A stretch of DNA of 64,000 nucleotides from NCBI GenBank assembly GCA_026214975.1, contig JAOBSW010000466.1:1-64000 (forward strand). Reading direction: 5' to 3'. Source of the stretch: Gentiana macrophylla. Lineage: Eukaryota; Streptophyta; Magnoliopsida; Gentianales; Gentianaceae. The translations under genes and the position numbers were made by a program. The stretch's first letter is position 1. Every line of letters begins with the position of its first letter. The notes beneath the pieces are model-generated. The model made no database searches. It was given only the letters and a program-made list of their open reading frames with translations, and was not told where the DNA came from. Positions 45,451 to 56,255 of this stretch are shown here, piece after piece.

Positions 45451-46379
45451 TTTATCACTTCTTTCTTGACAACCTCCTCGATATGCGGATTCAGCCTTCT
45501 CCGAGGTTGTCTAACCTTTTAGCTCCCTCCTCCGCTCGGATTTTATGCATGCATACATCTGGGTCGATTCTCGGATATCACCCACTTGCCATCCGAACGC
45601 GAGGATATTCTTTTAAGCACTTCTATCACCTGTGCTTTTTCTCGTGGTCGAGTTTCAAGAAATGATCAAAGGCAATTTATCTCCATCCTTAAGAAAGATA
45701 TACTTAAGGTGTTTCGAAGCGGTTTGAGCTCTAAATCGATGGTGGTTGCTCAATACTAGACTTTAACGGGCCACCTTTCTTTATGAGCTTGGAGTGGTTG
45801 ACTAAAGAATAACTCATCTTCCCGAGGCTCAACCCCGTAAAGCGCACTGGATCAAATCATCCATCGGAATCCTCCGGTCAACACTTGCTTCCTTTTTCTT
45901 GTGATCGATAATTTTTCTTAACTCTTCATCTTTAAGCTCTTCCGCCACCTCTTCCCAATCATCTACTTCCCAATGAGTAGTCTCTCCAAAAGTCTACCTC
46001 GTCCCAACTACCCATCGAGCTTCTTCTTCACTAGGGATGAAGTCTTCCGACTCGCTTCTTTGAAATCATCGCTTGTTGTCGGGCATCTCCATGCTTCTAA
46101 CTCACTAATGTGCCTCGCAGTGAACGAGTGAAGATGACTCGCCAATGCCTACGGCTTGAAATGAATTAGAAGATGGTCCGCAATCACCTTGATCTTCAAT
46201 GTCCATGACTTCAAAAACACCTATCTCTCGTCAACTCCTCCGCTTCTTCAGAGTATGCATCTTTTCATCCTCATAAATTGCTTCAACAAATGATATTTCA
46301 TCGCTTATGGTTCTTTTCGTGACTTGTCCTCGTGGTGAAGGTGACGGATGTGTCATCGACTTCAAGAGTAATGTCCCTT

Positions 46380-46700
46380 TGCGTAAGTCGATGAGAGCGT
46401 TAGAAGTGTCTAAAAGGTTCGGCCTAGAATTAGAGGCATCTCCTTATCGTGGATAGTCTAGAATAACCCACCGGTAGGGAAGACTAAATGTTCAACTTGA
46501 AGGAGAACATTAGCTACACAACCGGCCGCAGCATCGCTAGATCTGTCTACCATCTCAAGAGAAATCGGGCGCCTCGCATCCTTTATCTAACCCGAGCTTT
46601 TTGCATACGCTTAATGGCATCACATTAATAGAGGCCCCGAGTCGCATAAGACATTTTCGAACAAATGGCCTTCGATCTCACAGAGATTGAAGGTCTGGCA
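46380..46700 (-). pseudogene. H2 aspartic protease
   Basis: The minus strand carries DSGAS-INVM at about 46616-46648 (plus: attaatagaggccccgagtc) and the ILGR-like end near 46420-46440. The gag side continues to the right. Confidence 0.7.
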
Positions 46701-47049
46701 GGTCACCTCGCTATCAGCCGACTTTCTCGTGAAACCATCGCGCAATCTTCACGTAGCACTTCTTCACCCATCCCCTCAAGCTTTCTTACTCCCATTGCAA
46801 TTCTTTAAGATACTTAGAGCATTTAGGCGATTCTGGCTTAATACCTCGGCTAAGGGCATACTAACTTGAGTGTCTCTAGCATCCTCTCTCACTCCAAAGA
46901 TACCGCTTGTCACTAGTGAGGGCTTTCTTTCCTTTTGGTGGATAAGGAAGGGCTTTATCATTCCCAAAGAGCTTGATTCTTTATCGCCTCATCCTCCTTA
47001 TCCTTCCATCTCACTTAACTTTTTCTCTTTTTTCTTAGTCAGGTACCGC

Positions 47050-48619
47050 CCTTGACTTTCCTTTCTTTCCTCATCATCGTAATTATTTTCGCCCTCCGAA
47101 GAATTGTCATTAAGCTCCTCATCATTGCTTTCTTCGCTATGTGGTTTTCGATTTCCCCTCCCGAACTCATGGCGCCAGAGGGGCTACTGCTTCCGACATC
47201 TCGCCGGGTCCAGCCTTTTACCACTTCTCAACGTTACTTCATTCAACTCCTCTTCTTGTCCATACTCCCATTGTGGTGTAATGGCAAAGGCAAATATTCA
47301 CATCGCCTTTTGGGTTTCTCTCGGTATAACTCGGAAGTTTACCGTGAGGTCTCGCTTGCTTGTCGGGTCCGCCATCCGACCAACTTGTCTCTCAATAGCT
47401 TTAACACTAGTAGACAGAGTCTTCACCATGTCTACCAGCTTCTTCAAATTTGTGTTGAGGGACACATGAGGTGGTATGATTTTGAGTTTGGTTCCATCCA
47501 CCTTGAGGCCTTTGGGAGTTGGAGTCTGTCATTTGATAGTTTGAGTTGAAAGAATTCGAATTTGAAGGGCCAGTGGTAACTTGGCTTGATTGAAGTTTTG
47601 TCATTTGAAATCTCGAGTAGTTCTCGCTTTGATTGAAGTTTCGGAAGGGTTGGTTTTGATTATCCATTAGATTTATTTCTTCCGTCATCTCCGTTACTAC
47701 CGCATTCCAAGATCGTAAGGTCTGCGTCAAGATTGGCCACCGCTTGCTTATCAATTCCATCCGAGCAACCAACAGCTTTGTATCGGGATCGCTATGCATC
47801 TTCTTTCTTAACAACATTGGTCTTCTTGGGAGTCGACCACATATTGTTCTTGGCGATGGTCTCACCACTCAGAAAGGCGCCTCATCACCTCCCCTAAGAA
47901 GGATCCATGAGCCGTGGAGTCAAGATAGTCTCGATTAGGTTGAGAGACACCTCTATAGAACAGCCCAAAGCAGCCTCATGTCCGTCATATCCGTGATTGG
48001 GGCATTTCTCATCAAGAGATTCAATCTCTCCCAAGCTTTGCCAACAGCCTCATCCTCCAACGCTCAAACGTAGCTATTTCCGCTTCATCTCCATAATCTT
48101 GCCTGGTGAAACCCACTTAAGAGCGAAGGCTCTTTTGACATCATTCCATGTATGGAGAGAATGATGTGCCAACGATTTAAACCACCGACTTGCTTCACCT
48201 TTCAAAGCAAAAGGAAATAGCTTTAACTTGACTATCTCGTAATCAACACCAGGATAATGGTCTCCGCTTCACGATTTGTACGAATGTGATAAGAAGTCGT
48301 ATGGATCTTCCCGAAGCGCATCATGGAAAGAGCTATTCTCGAACTAGAGCAACTACTCCGCTTCTTTAGATCGAAATTCACTCCTCCCATGTCGAGGACT
48401 AACAGGTCTATGCCCCTCGAGAAAGTCTTGATTTAGATATGGGGTGTAGGGATCCCGGTTCGCTTGATTAAGTCGGGTTTTGTCTAAATTGTTGAAGTTG
48501 TTGATTTATGCCACTTGTTGATTCTCATTGCCTGCCGCAGAGCTTGCATCCGCTGAAGGATTAAATTTAATCGAGCTTGGGGATCGTGGATTTGGAATTG
48601 GTGGATCTTGATCCGCCAT
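47050..48619 (-). pseudogene. H2 gag
   Basis: The start codon lies at 48619 on the minus strand (plus: gatccgccat), equal to H1. The frame 47407-47868 is open for 153 codons and includes RSWNAVVTEMTEEINLMDNQ and an Asn/Gln/Ser-rich tail. The capsid core lies near 48140-48220. Several frameshifts occur at positions different from those in H1. Confidence 0.78.
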
Positions 48620-49261
48620 TATGTCCAAATCGGGAAAAGCCTTTTCTACAAATAGATCGCTCGTGCTCGGGATTGAAGATTAGAAGTCCCTTCTTACTTT
48701 CGCTTGCATAAACCGTAAGAAAGGAAAGGAAGAAATCAACCTTAGGGTTGATTAGAACAAAGTTTAGAAAAGGTTTGATGGTTTTTAGGAGAAAAGAAAA
48801 GAGAAGATAGAAAAGAAGTGATGATTGAAACAGATCGAATCGGGCGCTCGCATGTTAGTGGACGTTCGTTCAGAGATGAACGCCGCTCAAATAAATGAAC
48901 GGTCGTTCGGGGGAACAGGATTGAAGTGGACGGGCTGCTCAAGTCATTAAACGCCGTCTGCACTTCAAAATCTAAAACTAAGGCTTAAAACTTAAAACGA
49001 AATAGAAATAATTAAGGAAACTAAAAGAACGTAAGGAAATAAATAAAGGCTAATCTAAAATTACAAACAAGCAAATCTAAAATTATAGAAACTAATATAA
49101 CTATCAAAAATTAAGGAAAATAATCGAAGGAAAATAATATCAAATAAAACAAGGTAAAAACGAAAAACAAAATAAACGTAATTCTAAAATTTAGACCTAC
49201 AAATTAAAATTAGAATCGATATAAAATTTTATACCTAAAAGATCCGACAACCGTTATCGAT

Positions 49262-49277
49262 TCCCGCAACGGCGCTA
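49262..49277 (-). other. Primer binding site of H2 (tRNA-Asp)
   Basis: On the plus strand it reads ttcccgcaacggcgct, the reverse of the tRNA-Asp type site with small changes. It lies six bases from the LTR end (cttgtt). Confidence 0.75.
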
Positions 49278-49282
49278 AAACT

Positions 49283-50904
49283 TGTTCGGTAAAAACGAAG
49301 TTTTACAATTTATAACCGAAACACCCCATGTATAAGGATTTGTAGTAAAGGATGTTATCGGGTCGCCCTAATGGAATGGAATGTTCATCGAATTCAAGTA
49401 TAAATCTATATCGATTATGTCACAATTATTAACTAAACTAGGTTGAAACTAAACTAAAACCTAAACCTAAGGATTAAAACTAAAACAGAATAAAAACAAG
49501 CGTAAAATAAGAAAACAGAAAGACGGACGAGGCGCTCACTTTGATGAACGAAGCGCCTGGAAACTAAATCTAATGGACGAAGCTGTCGCTATTGCGGACG
49601 AGCGTCCGATTACGAATCAAGCAAAGAAAGTGCAGAAAACAAGAGAAACTAGGGTTTATAAAACTAGAACTTAAACTAAACTTAATCTAAGCGATTTGAT
49701 TCGCATAATTAAAGGAAAACACAAAGAAAGCGACTAGATTCCACCTATCAACCAACAATCCAACTAGACGGTGATTAAAAGGACATAGTTTTTAGTAGTG
49801 ATTTTTCACTTAACTCGATCAAATATCTTCAATCAAATTTCTAAGGTTTCGTTTATCCTTTCAAACAAACTAAACATGCAATCAAAACTCAATCACAAGA
49901 TCGTTTCCAAACTTTTTACTCAACTAAACATGCTTAATCTCTTACAACATGATTAGATGCATTACTTTGAATAAAAGAGAACTTAAATAAACATACTTTC
50001 ATATATTGATTCAAGCATCAATTAAACATAGATCGTTTCATCAAATCTTAATTCAATAAAACTTAAACAATACAAAACAGATCCAAAGTAATGAAAAACT
50101 ACGAATTAAACTCACTACACATCAAGTATCGAACTCCTCTAGTTGGTTTTGTTGTTGATAAGCTTCCTCCGTCGACTCACTGCACGGCTTTTAGCCAACA
50201 ATCATGTTGAAGATGATTGTTGGGTTGGAGAAGTTCATCTCTGTGTAAAAGTGGTTTTGGGGCGCAACTTTTTTTTGTGAAAATCGCGGCTATGAAAAAG
50301 TATGAAATTAGGGTTGGGGCTGCTGCTGTATTTATAGAATGCTAAGTCGGTTAGGGTTTAAGTCGGCACCGGACGCTCATCTGAACATGTGGACGCCCGT
50401 CCACTTCCTCGAACGGGGGTTTGGACGCTCGTTCGGACAGCGTCTGAACTCTCTGAATGTAAAATACGATTCTGGACGCTGCATGGACGCCAGTTCACTT
50501 CTGGACGCTCGTCCAAGATCAGTAGACGCCCGTCTGGAATGGACGGGATGCAGACGCTCGTTCGACATGCTGAGGATCGGATTTCTTCATCTTTATCCAT
50601 TTCCTTCAAGCCAATTCCAACTCTATCTTGAATAATTCGACTTGAGCTTCATTTATCCTCTTTATGCACTCGAATTAAGCCTCCTAAATGATAAATAAAC
50701 ATTGCCAAAAATGTAATAAAGTCCAAATCATAATAAATCAATCAATCCAACACTTAAAATAACCAATTTTGCAAATAACCATATTGAAATCATCCTTACT
50801 AAATAATTACACTTAAACCCTTAATTCTTATATAAATTATGCAAATGCGGGGAAATAATAATGAAATATAACCCTTAATAATCATATAAAAATGGCCTTA
50901 ACAA
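49283..50904 (-). repeat. 5' LTR of H2
   Basis: It is 1622 bp and bounded on the minus strand by TGTTAAGG and the CCGAACA end. U3 carries at least eight ggacgcccgtcc-like units (50371-50565), followed on the minus strand by a TATA box (50329-50337). Plus- and minus-strand open frames at 50339-50635 are produced by this GC-rich motif array and are not genes. Confidence 0.85.
50329..50337 (-). promoter_or_regulatory. TATA box of H2 5' LTR
   Basis: The minus strand reads ctataaata, about 35 bases from the nearest ggacg unit, as in the other two Athila LTRs. Confidence 0.6.
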
Positions 50905-51410
50905 TGGTAGTATGAGGATGTGTATCAACTACAGAGAGTTGAATAAGTTGACCATCAAGAATAAGTATCCACTTCCGAGGATAGATGACCTGTTTAATCA
51001 ACTTCAAGGGAAGGTCTTTTCTAAGATAGACTTGAGGTCAGGTTACCATCAGTTAAAAGTTAATGAAAAGGATATCCCAAAGACGGATTTCAGCACTAGG
51101 TATGGGCATTATGAGTTCATAATCATGCCATTCGGTCTTACGAATGCACCCTCAGCATTTATGGACCTTATGCAAAGGATCTTCATGCCATATCTAGATA
51201 AGTTCGTAATAGTGTTCAATGATGACATTTTGATCTACTCAAGGGATGAATATGATCATGAGGACCATCTAAGGATAGCCTTGCAGACGCTTCGAGAAAA
51301 TAGACTTTATGGTAAGCTCAAGAAGTGCGAGTTTTGGTTGGACCAAGTGAACTTTTTAGGCCACGCCATTTCAGGAGAAGGAGTTAAGGTTGATCCAAAG
51401 AAAAATTGAG
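50905..51410 (+). pseudogene. F reverse transcriptase (N-terminally truncated)
   Basis: It begins directly at [20 protein letters not shown] and continues [35 protein letters not shown] and the catalytic block [10 protein letters not shown] (51211-51240), where the usual residue before DD is replaced by Asn. It ends at [18 protein letters not shown]. An extra A in an A-run near 51404-51409 then shifts the frame. Confidence 0.9.
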
Positions 51411-51995
51411 GCAAGAATTAAGTGGCCTAGGCCGCCTCACGCCTCGTAAATACGGAGTTTCTTGGGATTGGCAGGATACTACAGACGTTTTGTTAAGGAT
51501 TTTTCGAGGATTGCTTCGCCTCTCACACGGCTTACACAGAAAAGTGTAAGATACGAGTGGAGTCAAGAATGTGAGGATGCTTTTCAGACGCTTAAAGAAA
51601 GGTTGACTACTGCACCAGTGTTGACCCTACCCGAGGTATTCGATAATTATGATGTGTATACAGATGCTTCAGGTCAAGGGCTTGGTGGTGTTCTGATGTA
51701 GAATGGAAAAGTTAATGCGTATGCTTCGAGACAGTTAAGACCACATGAGAAGAACTACCCTACGCATGACTTAGAGCTAGCTGCCATTGTGTTCACCTTG
51801 AAGACTTGGAGACACTATCTGTATGGAGTAAAAGCACGAGTTTTCACGGATCATCATAGCCTTAAGTACTTCTTTAAGCAGCAGCAGCTGAACATGAGAC
51901 AGAGGCGTTGGTTGGAGTATGTTAAGGACTATGATTTGGAAAGACAGTATCATCCGGGAAAGGCAAATGTAGTAGCAGATGCCTTAAGCAGGAGA
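51411..51995 (+). pseudogene. F tether and RNase H
   Basis: LGLAGYYRRFVKDFSRIASPL is the tether. RNase H follows with VYTDASGQGLGGVLM, a stop at 51699-51701, then AYASRQLRPHEKNYPTHDLELAA, FTDHHSLKYFF and ANVVADALSRR. The stop replaces the Gln usually found after LM (CAG to TAG). Confidence 0.88.
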
Positions 51996-53330
51996 CCAGT
52001 TAGTGCATTTCTTGAAGTGACAGAAGTTGCAGGTCAGTTTGAGAGACTAAGTGTCCAGGATTCGGGACCACAAGAACAAGTGCAGTATGTTGCACCGTTG
52101 ATTGAAAGGTCTGAGCTCATTGATGAGATCATGAAGAAGCAAGAAGATGACCCAGTGATAGTTGACTACAAACGAGTGGCTAGGACAAAACCGGACGGCG
52201 GGTATGAGTTAGATGCAGATGGCAATGTTTGGTTTCGGAGTCGGCTTTGTGTGCCTAATGTCGGAGATATGAAGAAGAGTGTGTTGAATGAAGCCCACAA
52301 AGTAGCCTTTGTGGTTCATCCAGGGGCAACTAAGATGTACAGGGAGCTGAAGAACTACTATTGGTGGCCTTCTATGAAAGTAGAGATAGCTGACTTCGTG
52401 GCAAGATGTGACACATGTCAGAGGGTGAAGGCAGAGCATAAGAGACCAGTAGGGTTACTCAGGCCTTTAGAGATTCCCGAGTGGAAATGGGAAAAGATCA
52501 CAATGGATTTCATTAGTGGTTTACCGAAGACCAAGACGGGATACGACAAGATTTGGGTGATTGTAGATCGATTGACTAAGTCAGCGCACTTTTTGCCAGT
52601 TAAGGAGAACATGTCGTTGAAGAAACTAGCTGACTTGTACATTAGCAACATAGTGAAGCTTCACGGGTTCCAGTTTCTATCGTGTCGGACCGGGATAGTC
52701 GTTTTGTTAGCAGGTTTTGGATGGGTCTTCAGAAACAGTTCGGGACTAAGTTGGATATGAGTACAGCGTTTCATCCCCAAACAGACGGGCAGTCAGAAAG
52801 GACGATTCAGACTCTCGAGGACATGTTGAGAGCATGTGCCTTAGAGGTAGGAGGCTCATGGGTTGAGTACCTCCCAGTGGCGGAGTTTTCGTATAATAAT
52901 AGCTACCATGCAAGCATCAAGATGCCACCGTTTGGGGCTCTATATGGAAGAAAGTGCAGAACACCATTTTGGGATGAAGTTGGGGAAAAACAGATAACCG
53001 GGCCAGAGTTGGTACAGTAGGCTAAAGAGAAGATCGAGGTAGTTCGTCGGAATCTGAAAGTGGCTCAAGACAGGCAGAAGAGTTGGGCAGACGTGAGAAG
53101 GAGACCGCTGGAGTTTGAAGTCGGTGATAGAGTGTACCTCAAAGCATCACCGATGAGAGGAGTGCGACGGTTTGGGCAGAAGGGCAAGTTGAGCCCAAGA
53201 TATGTAGGACCGTTTACGATTCTAGCTAAGGTAGGACCGTTAGCTTATCGTTTGGAGTTGCCAGAATCATTGTCAAGGGTCCACAATGTGTTTCATGTGT
53301 CAATGCTCAAGAAATGTTTGACGGAGATTG
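51996..53330 (+). pseudogene. F integrase
   Basis: The H2C2 zinc finger is at 52317-52430 (HPGATKMY, CDTCQRVK). The core runs KITMDFISGLPKT, IWVIVDRLTKSAHFLP and SDRDSRF, then [23 protein letters not shown] with the catalytic Glu, and ends with a GPEL-type stretch. One base is missing near 52669, shifting the frame between FLPV and SDRD. A stop at 53018-53020 replaces a Gln (CAG to TAG). The C-terminal part KGKLSPRYVGPFTILAKVGPL follows at 53182-53250. Confidence 0.9.
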
Positions 53331-53619
53331 ACACGAGGCAAACATTGACCTTGAAATGGTTGAAGAGAACCTTACCTATGAAGAAGCACCAGTTCGAGTC
53401 TTAGACCGGAAAGTGAAGCAAGTCAAGGGTGAAGATGTGCAACTAGTGTTGGTTCAATGGAGTAATCATACACCCGAAGAGGCAACATGGAAGAAAGAGG
53501 ATGACATGATCGACGAGGTTCCAGACTTCAAGCAACTCCCAAGTATGTTCAGTTTCGAGGACGAAACTTTTCTTAAGGGGGAAGGGATGGAATATCTCGA
53601 AAATTTAAGAAGGGTATAA
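53331..53619 (+). pseudogene. F chromodomain and polyprotein end
   Basis: The chromodomain of plant chromoviruses is thought to steer integration to particular chromatin. VRVLDRKVKQVKGEDVQLVLVQWSNH followed by EEATWKKEDDM (53395-53510) is a typical chromodomain. The tail FEDETFLKGE runs into the polypurine tract. A frameshift at about 53350 separates it from the integrase. Confidence 0.85.
53573..53587 (+). other. Polypurine tract of F
   Basis: aagggggaaggga lies directly before the LTR start tggaatatctcg. It overlaps the end of the coding region, as usual for this group. Confidence 0.75.
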
Positions 53620-55670
53620 ATGTAAAATGGGAATTTAATTATTATTTTCCTATTTTATATTAACCTAAAAGAATTAATGAAAGAAAATAATTAATTATTA
53701 ATTATGGGATTTTATTTAGTGGGTATATAAGGAAAGTATCACCTAATTCATTCATTATTTACGGCAAAATTTCAAAAAATTGGAGAAGCATTCGACGACA
53801 GAGAAAGAAAAAAAGTTCGGACATCTGCTTTTCAAATTCGGGGTTAACGGTTGATTTTCGTGCGACTACAAGAGAAGAAATTGATCACCACGAGGAGGTG
53901 ATCGCTTCGATACCAACCGCTCTTTTTTCGGTAAGTTTTCCTTTCTAGCCCTAATTATAGATCCGCTCGTTTTTAGAAAATCTGAGCTTTGGTAGCAATA
54001 GTTATTATGTTAACCGTAGAACACCGTTATTGAATCGTAGGTTGATCGTAGGAGTTGGAATCGAAGGATTCGTCTCTTTTGCTGTCAATTTTGCTTTTAG
54101 AATTGCTATCAAATTGCTAAATGGTAAGGGGGTGTTTTTAAACGGATAAATTGGTGTTTTAACTACGTTTTTATGTTATTAGATGTATTTTTGGTGTTGT
54201 GTAATCGATAAACCATTCAGGTTGGTTGAATTATGTGTACCGAATATAATGTTGGTACAATATATAGTGTTGACGGAGCCACCCAGTTTTCATAGTTTGC
54301 ATTGACAGCAAACATGGTATATATGCCAAGCTAAGCTATTTGATGTATTTGTTTGTTTTTATTATATTTAATCGTTGCCGGCGCCGAGAGCACCAAATTC
54401 CCAGCAGATATATAAATTTGCCGAGGCTTTGAGTGAAAAGAAAAGGGGAACTGTTATTTGTTATGTTGTTTCCATAAAAAAAAAGACAATGATATTATTA
54501 TTAATAATGATATGCAACGGTGGTATTTATTTACCTAAATATTATTTCATGTGTTATGGTTTGGTATGTATGTTCCTATGGAACATTATATGTTAATTTG
54601 CAATGTCTAACTACGACTTCTGGTAGCCTTGGTATCAAATCGCACCACAACTGAGACCCTCTGCGGGGAGAAGGTGGGAGCACCGGAAGGCGTTGTTTAG
54701 GCCTTGTGGGACCTTGACTTAGTAGTCAATGATCTCTTTACAACGTTCTAGTTAGTGTAATTAGTTGTCTAGGACTAGAAGTCCCTAAGGAGCCTTATAC
54801 GTGAATGAATCAGGTGGTTAGTACTTAACTCGTAAATACATATGTGGTTGTCTAAAAGCTAAAACGTCAATATCATTGGTAAGGCACGTTTCTAAATCGA
54901 AGCATGGGAACCTTGCAACCCTTTTGAGTTATGTGTCAAGGGACAATGTGCAACTTCCCACATGGAGACCTAAGTCCATGCCCCTTGAGAGGTTCTTAAT
55001 ATGTCTCGGGCATTCTCACCATGCACAGTGTCCTCTGATATTGGTGTAACAAACTTTATTTGTGCGAGGTTATACTATGTGATCTAGTAGAGGGTGAGAG
55101 AGATCTCAATACAACCTATGTGGTAGAGTTTGTAGAATTTATTTGTTATATGCGATATATATCTATTTATATGTTGTATGTAGCCGTTTCTTCTACCCTT
55201 TACTAAGTACGTAAGTACTTACCCCTTCTCTTTTATTTGTCCCCACCCCGAGAAGGTGATTATCAGGACGACGATGAGTACGGATACGACGACAGTAATG
55301 ACGGAGCTGAGGCTTAGGCTCAAGTGGATGATTATTTATTCTTTTATGCTTTTATTTTAAACAGTTTTGAGAGGCGATTTCTAGTACCTATTCCATTCAT
55401 TGGGATGTAATAAGTAAACAACATTTATTTCGTTGTTTGTCGTTTCAGTTTCTTAGACGTAGATTTTGGGACTTGTTGATCTTTTTTTATTGTCGTTGGA
55501 CATTCTATTCCGAGTAATCTTTAGACCTTATTTATTCCGCTTTTACTCTGATTGATCGTTACGAGGCTTATGTATATATTAATTTTTTTTTGTATTTTTT
55601 TTAAAGTTAATATATGCATGCCGGGCGTTCTTGACGGATAAGTACTCGGTATCCGGAACGGGGTGTCACA
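53588..55670 (+). repeat. 3' LTR of F
   Basis: It begins TGGAATATCTCG and ends GGGGTGTCACA. Internal landmarks (agctaaaacg, ccttatacgtgaatg) are counterparts of the minus-strand LTRs at 26493 and 61022. The end ccggaacggggtgtcaca is the same terminal block as theirs. Similarity to G begins immediately after, at 55671. Confidence 0.8.
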
Positions 55671-56234
55671 ATTACCTGGGTTACTTGCTACGAAACTATT
55701 TTTAGAATAATCTACGCTCCAAGACGATCGTTTTGACTACTCATGGCTGCGAAACAGAGCTACGGATTGAAAGATACGAATTTTTCAAGATCAAACTCAA
55801 CGGTTACGAAAAACTATGGTTAAACTGAAAACTTACGGAATCAGGATATTTTATTTTCCAAAGTTGCGTCTCATCGCGGTGATCACTTTTCTCTCCCGCG
55901 GCATCTTGAAACGATGAACGGATTGGCCGCACGGTTGAAGATTACGTTCCAGGCATCTCCTGCGTTGTTCTTCTTCTTGCGTCGTTCACTGCCTTTTTTT
56001 TTCCAAAATTGGCGTGAACCATAACGGAGGATTTTGGGGATTATTACATTTAAATAGTTAATAATTAAAAATCATTTTAATTAAATAACTAAATCCCTTT
56101 ATTCCTCAGATAAATTTCCAAGACATTAATTAAATCTTTTTAATTAAATAAAAGAATAGGCTAAATAATAATTAGGTCGTAGCCCGCATACCCAATTACT
56201 AATTTACCCTTTTCTGGAAATTCGGGATGTTACA
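55671..56234 (-). repeat. Partial 3' LTR of G
   Basis: It matches 62432-62978 closely and starts on the minus strand with TGTAACATCCCGAA. The rest of the LTR is missing at the boundary with F. Confidence 0.85.
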
Positions 56235-56255
56235 TTCCTCCCCTTAATAGGAGTT
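56235..56255 (-). other. Polypurine tract of G
   Basis: The minus strand reads ctattaaggggaggaat directly before the LTR. It is preceded by gaatttctaggacgaa-like sequence resembling the end of a chromovirus polyprotein (about 56256-56275). Confidence 0.7.

Larger units (their letters stand above)
31263..50904. repeat. Large imperfect inverted repeat (H1/H2 palindrome)
   Basis: The arm 31263-41251 and the arm 41295-50904 are reverse complements over nearly 10 kb, by eye about 90% or more alike. The same domains occur in mirror order at mirrored positions. Innermost about 330-bp segments are nearly identical. Differences are mainly small indels and C/G changes, and the middle of the outer LTR on the left is different. 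Confidence 0.9.
41295..50904 (-). mobile_element. Athila-type Ty3/gypsy element H2
   Basis: On the minus strand the order is 5' LTR (50904 to 49283), tRNA-Asp primer site, gag (start 48619), protease, reverse transcriptase, RNase H, integrase, 3' noncoding region, polypurine tract and partial 3' LTR. The layout equals H1, and the two 5'/3' LTR copies belong to the same variant. Its LTR start at 50904 abuts chromovirus F directly. Confidence 0.88.
50905..55670 (+). mobile_element. Chromodomain Ty3/gypsy element F (Tekay/Del-like), 5'-truncated
   Basis: Reverse transcriptase, RNase H, integrase and chromodomain are followed by a polypurine tract and a 2.08-kb LTR. The 5' LTR, gag, protease and the first part of the reverse transcriptase are absent, cut exactly at the H2 LTR (50904/50905). 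Coding parts are well preserved, with a 323-codon frame, few frameshifts and few stops. It is the youngest-looking pol in the window. The lineage follows from the C-terminal chromodomain and the long LTR. Confidence 0.88.

Noticed and set aside
50339..50635. Four overlapping open frames on both strands
   Set aside because: All lie in the ggacgcccgtcc motif array of the H2 LTR, where stop codons are rare by composition.
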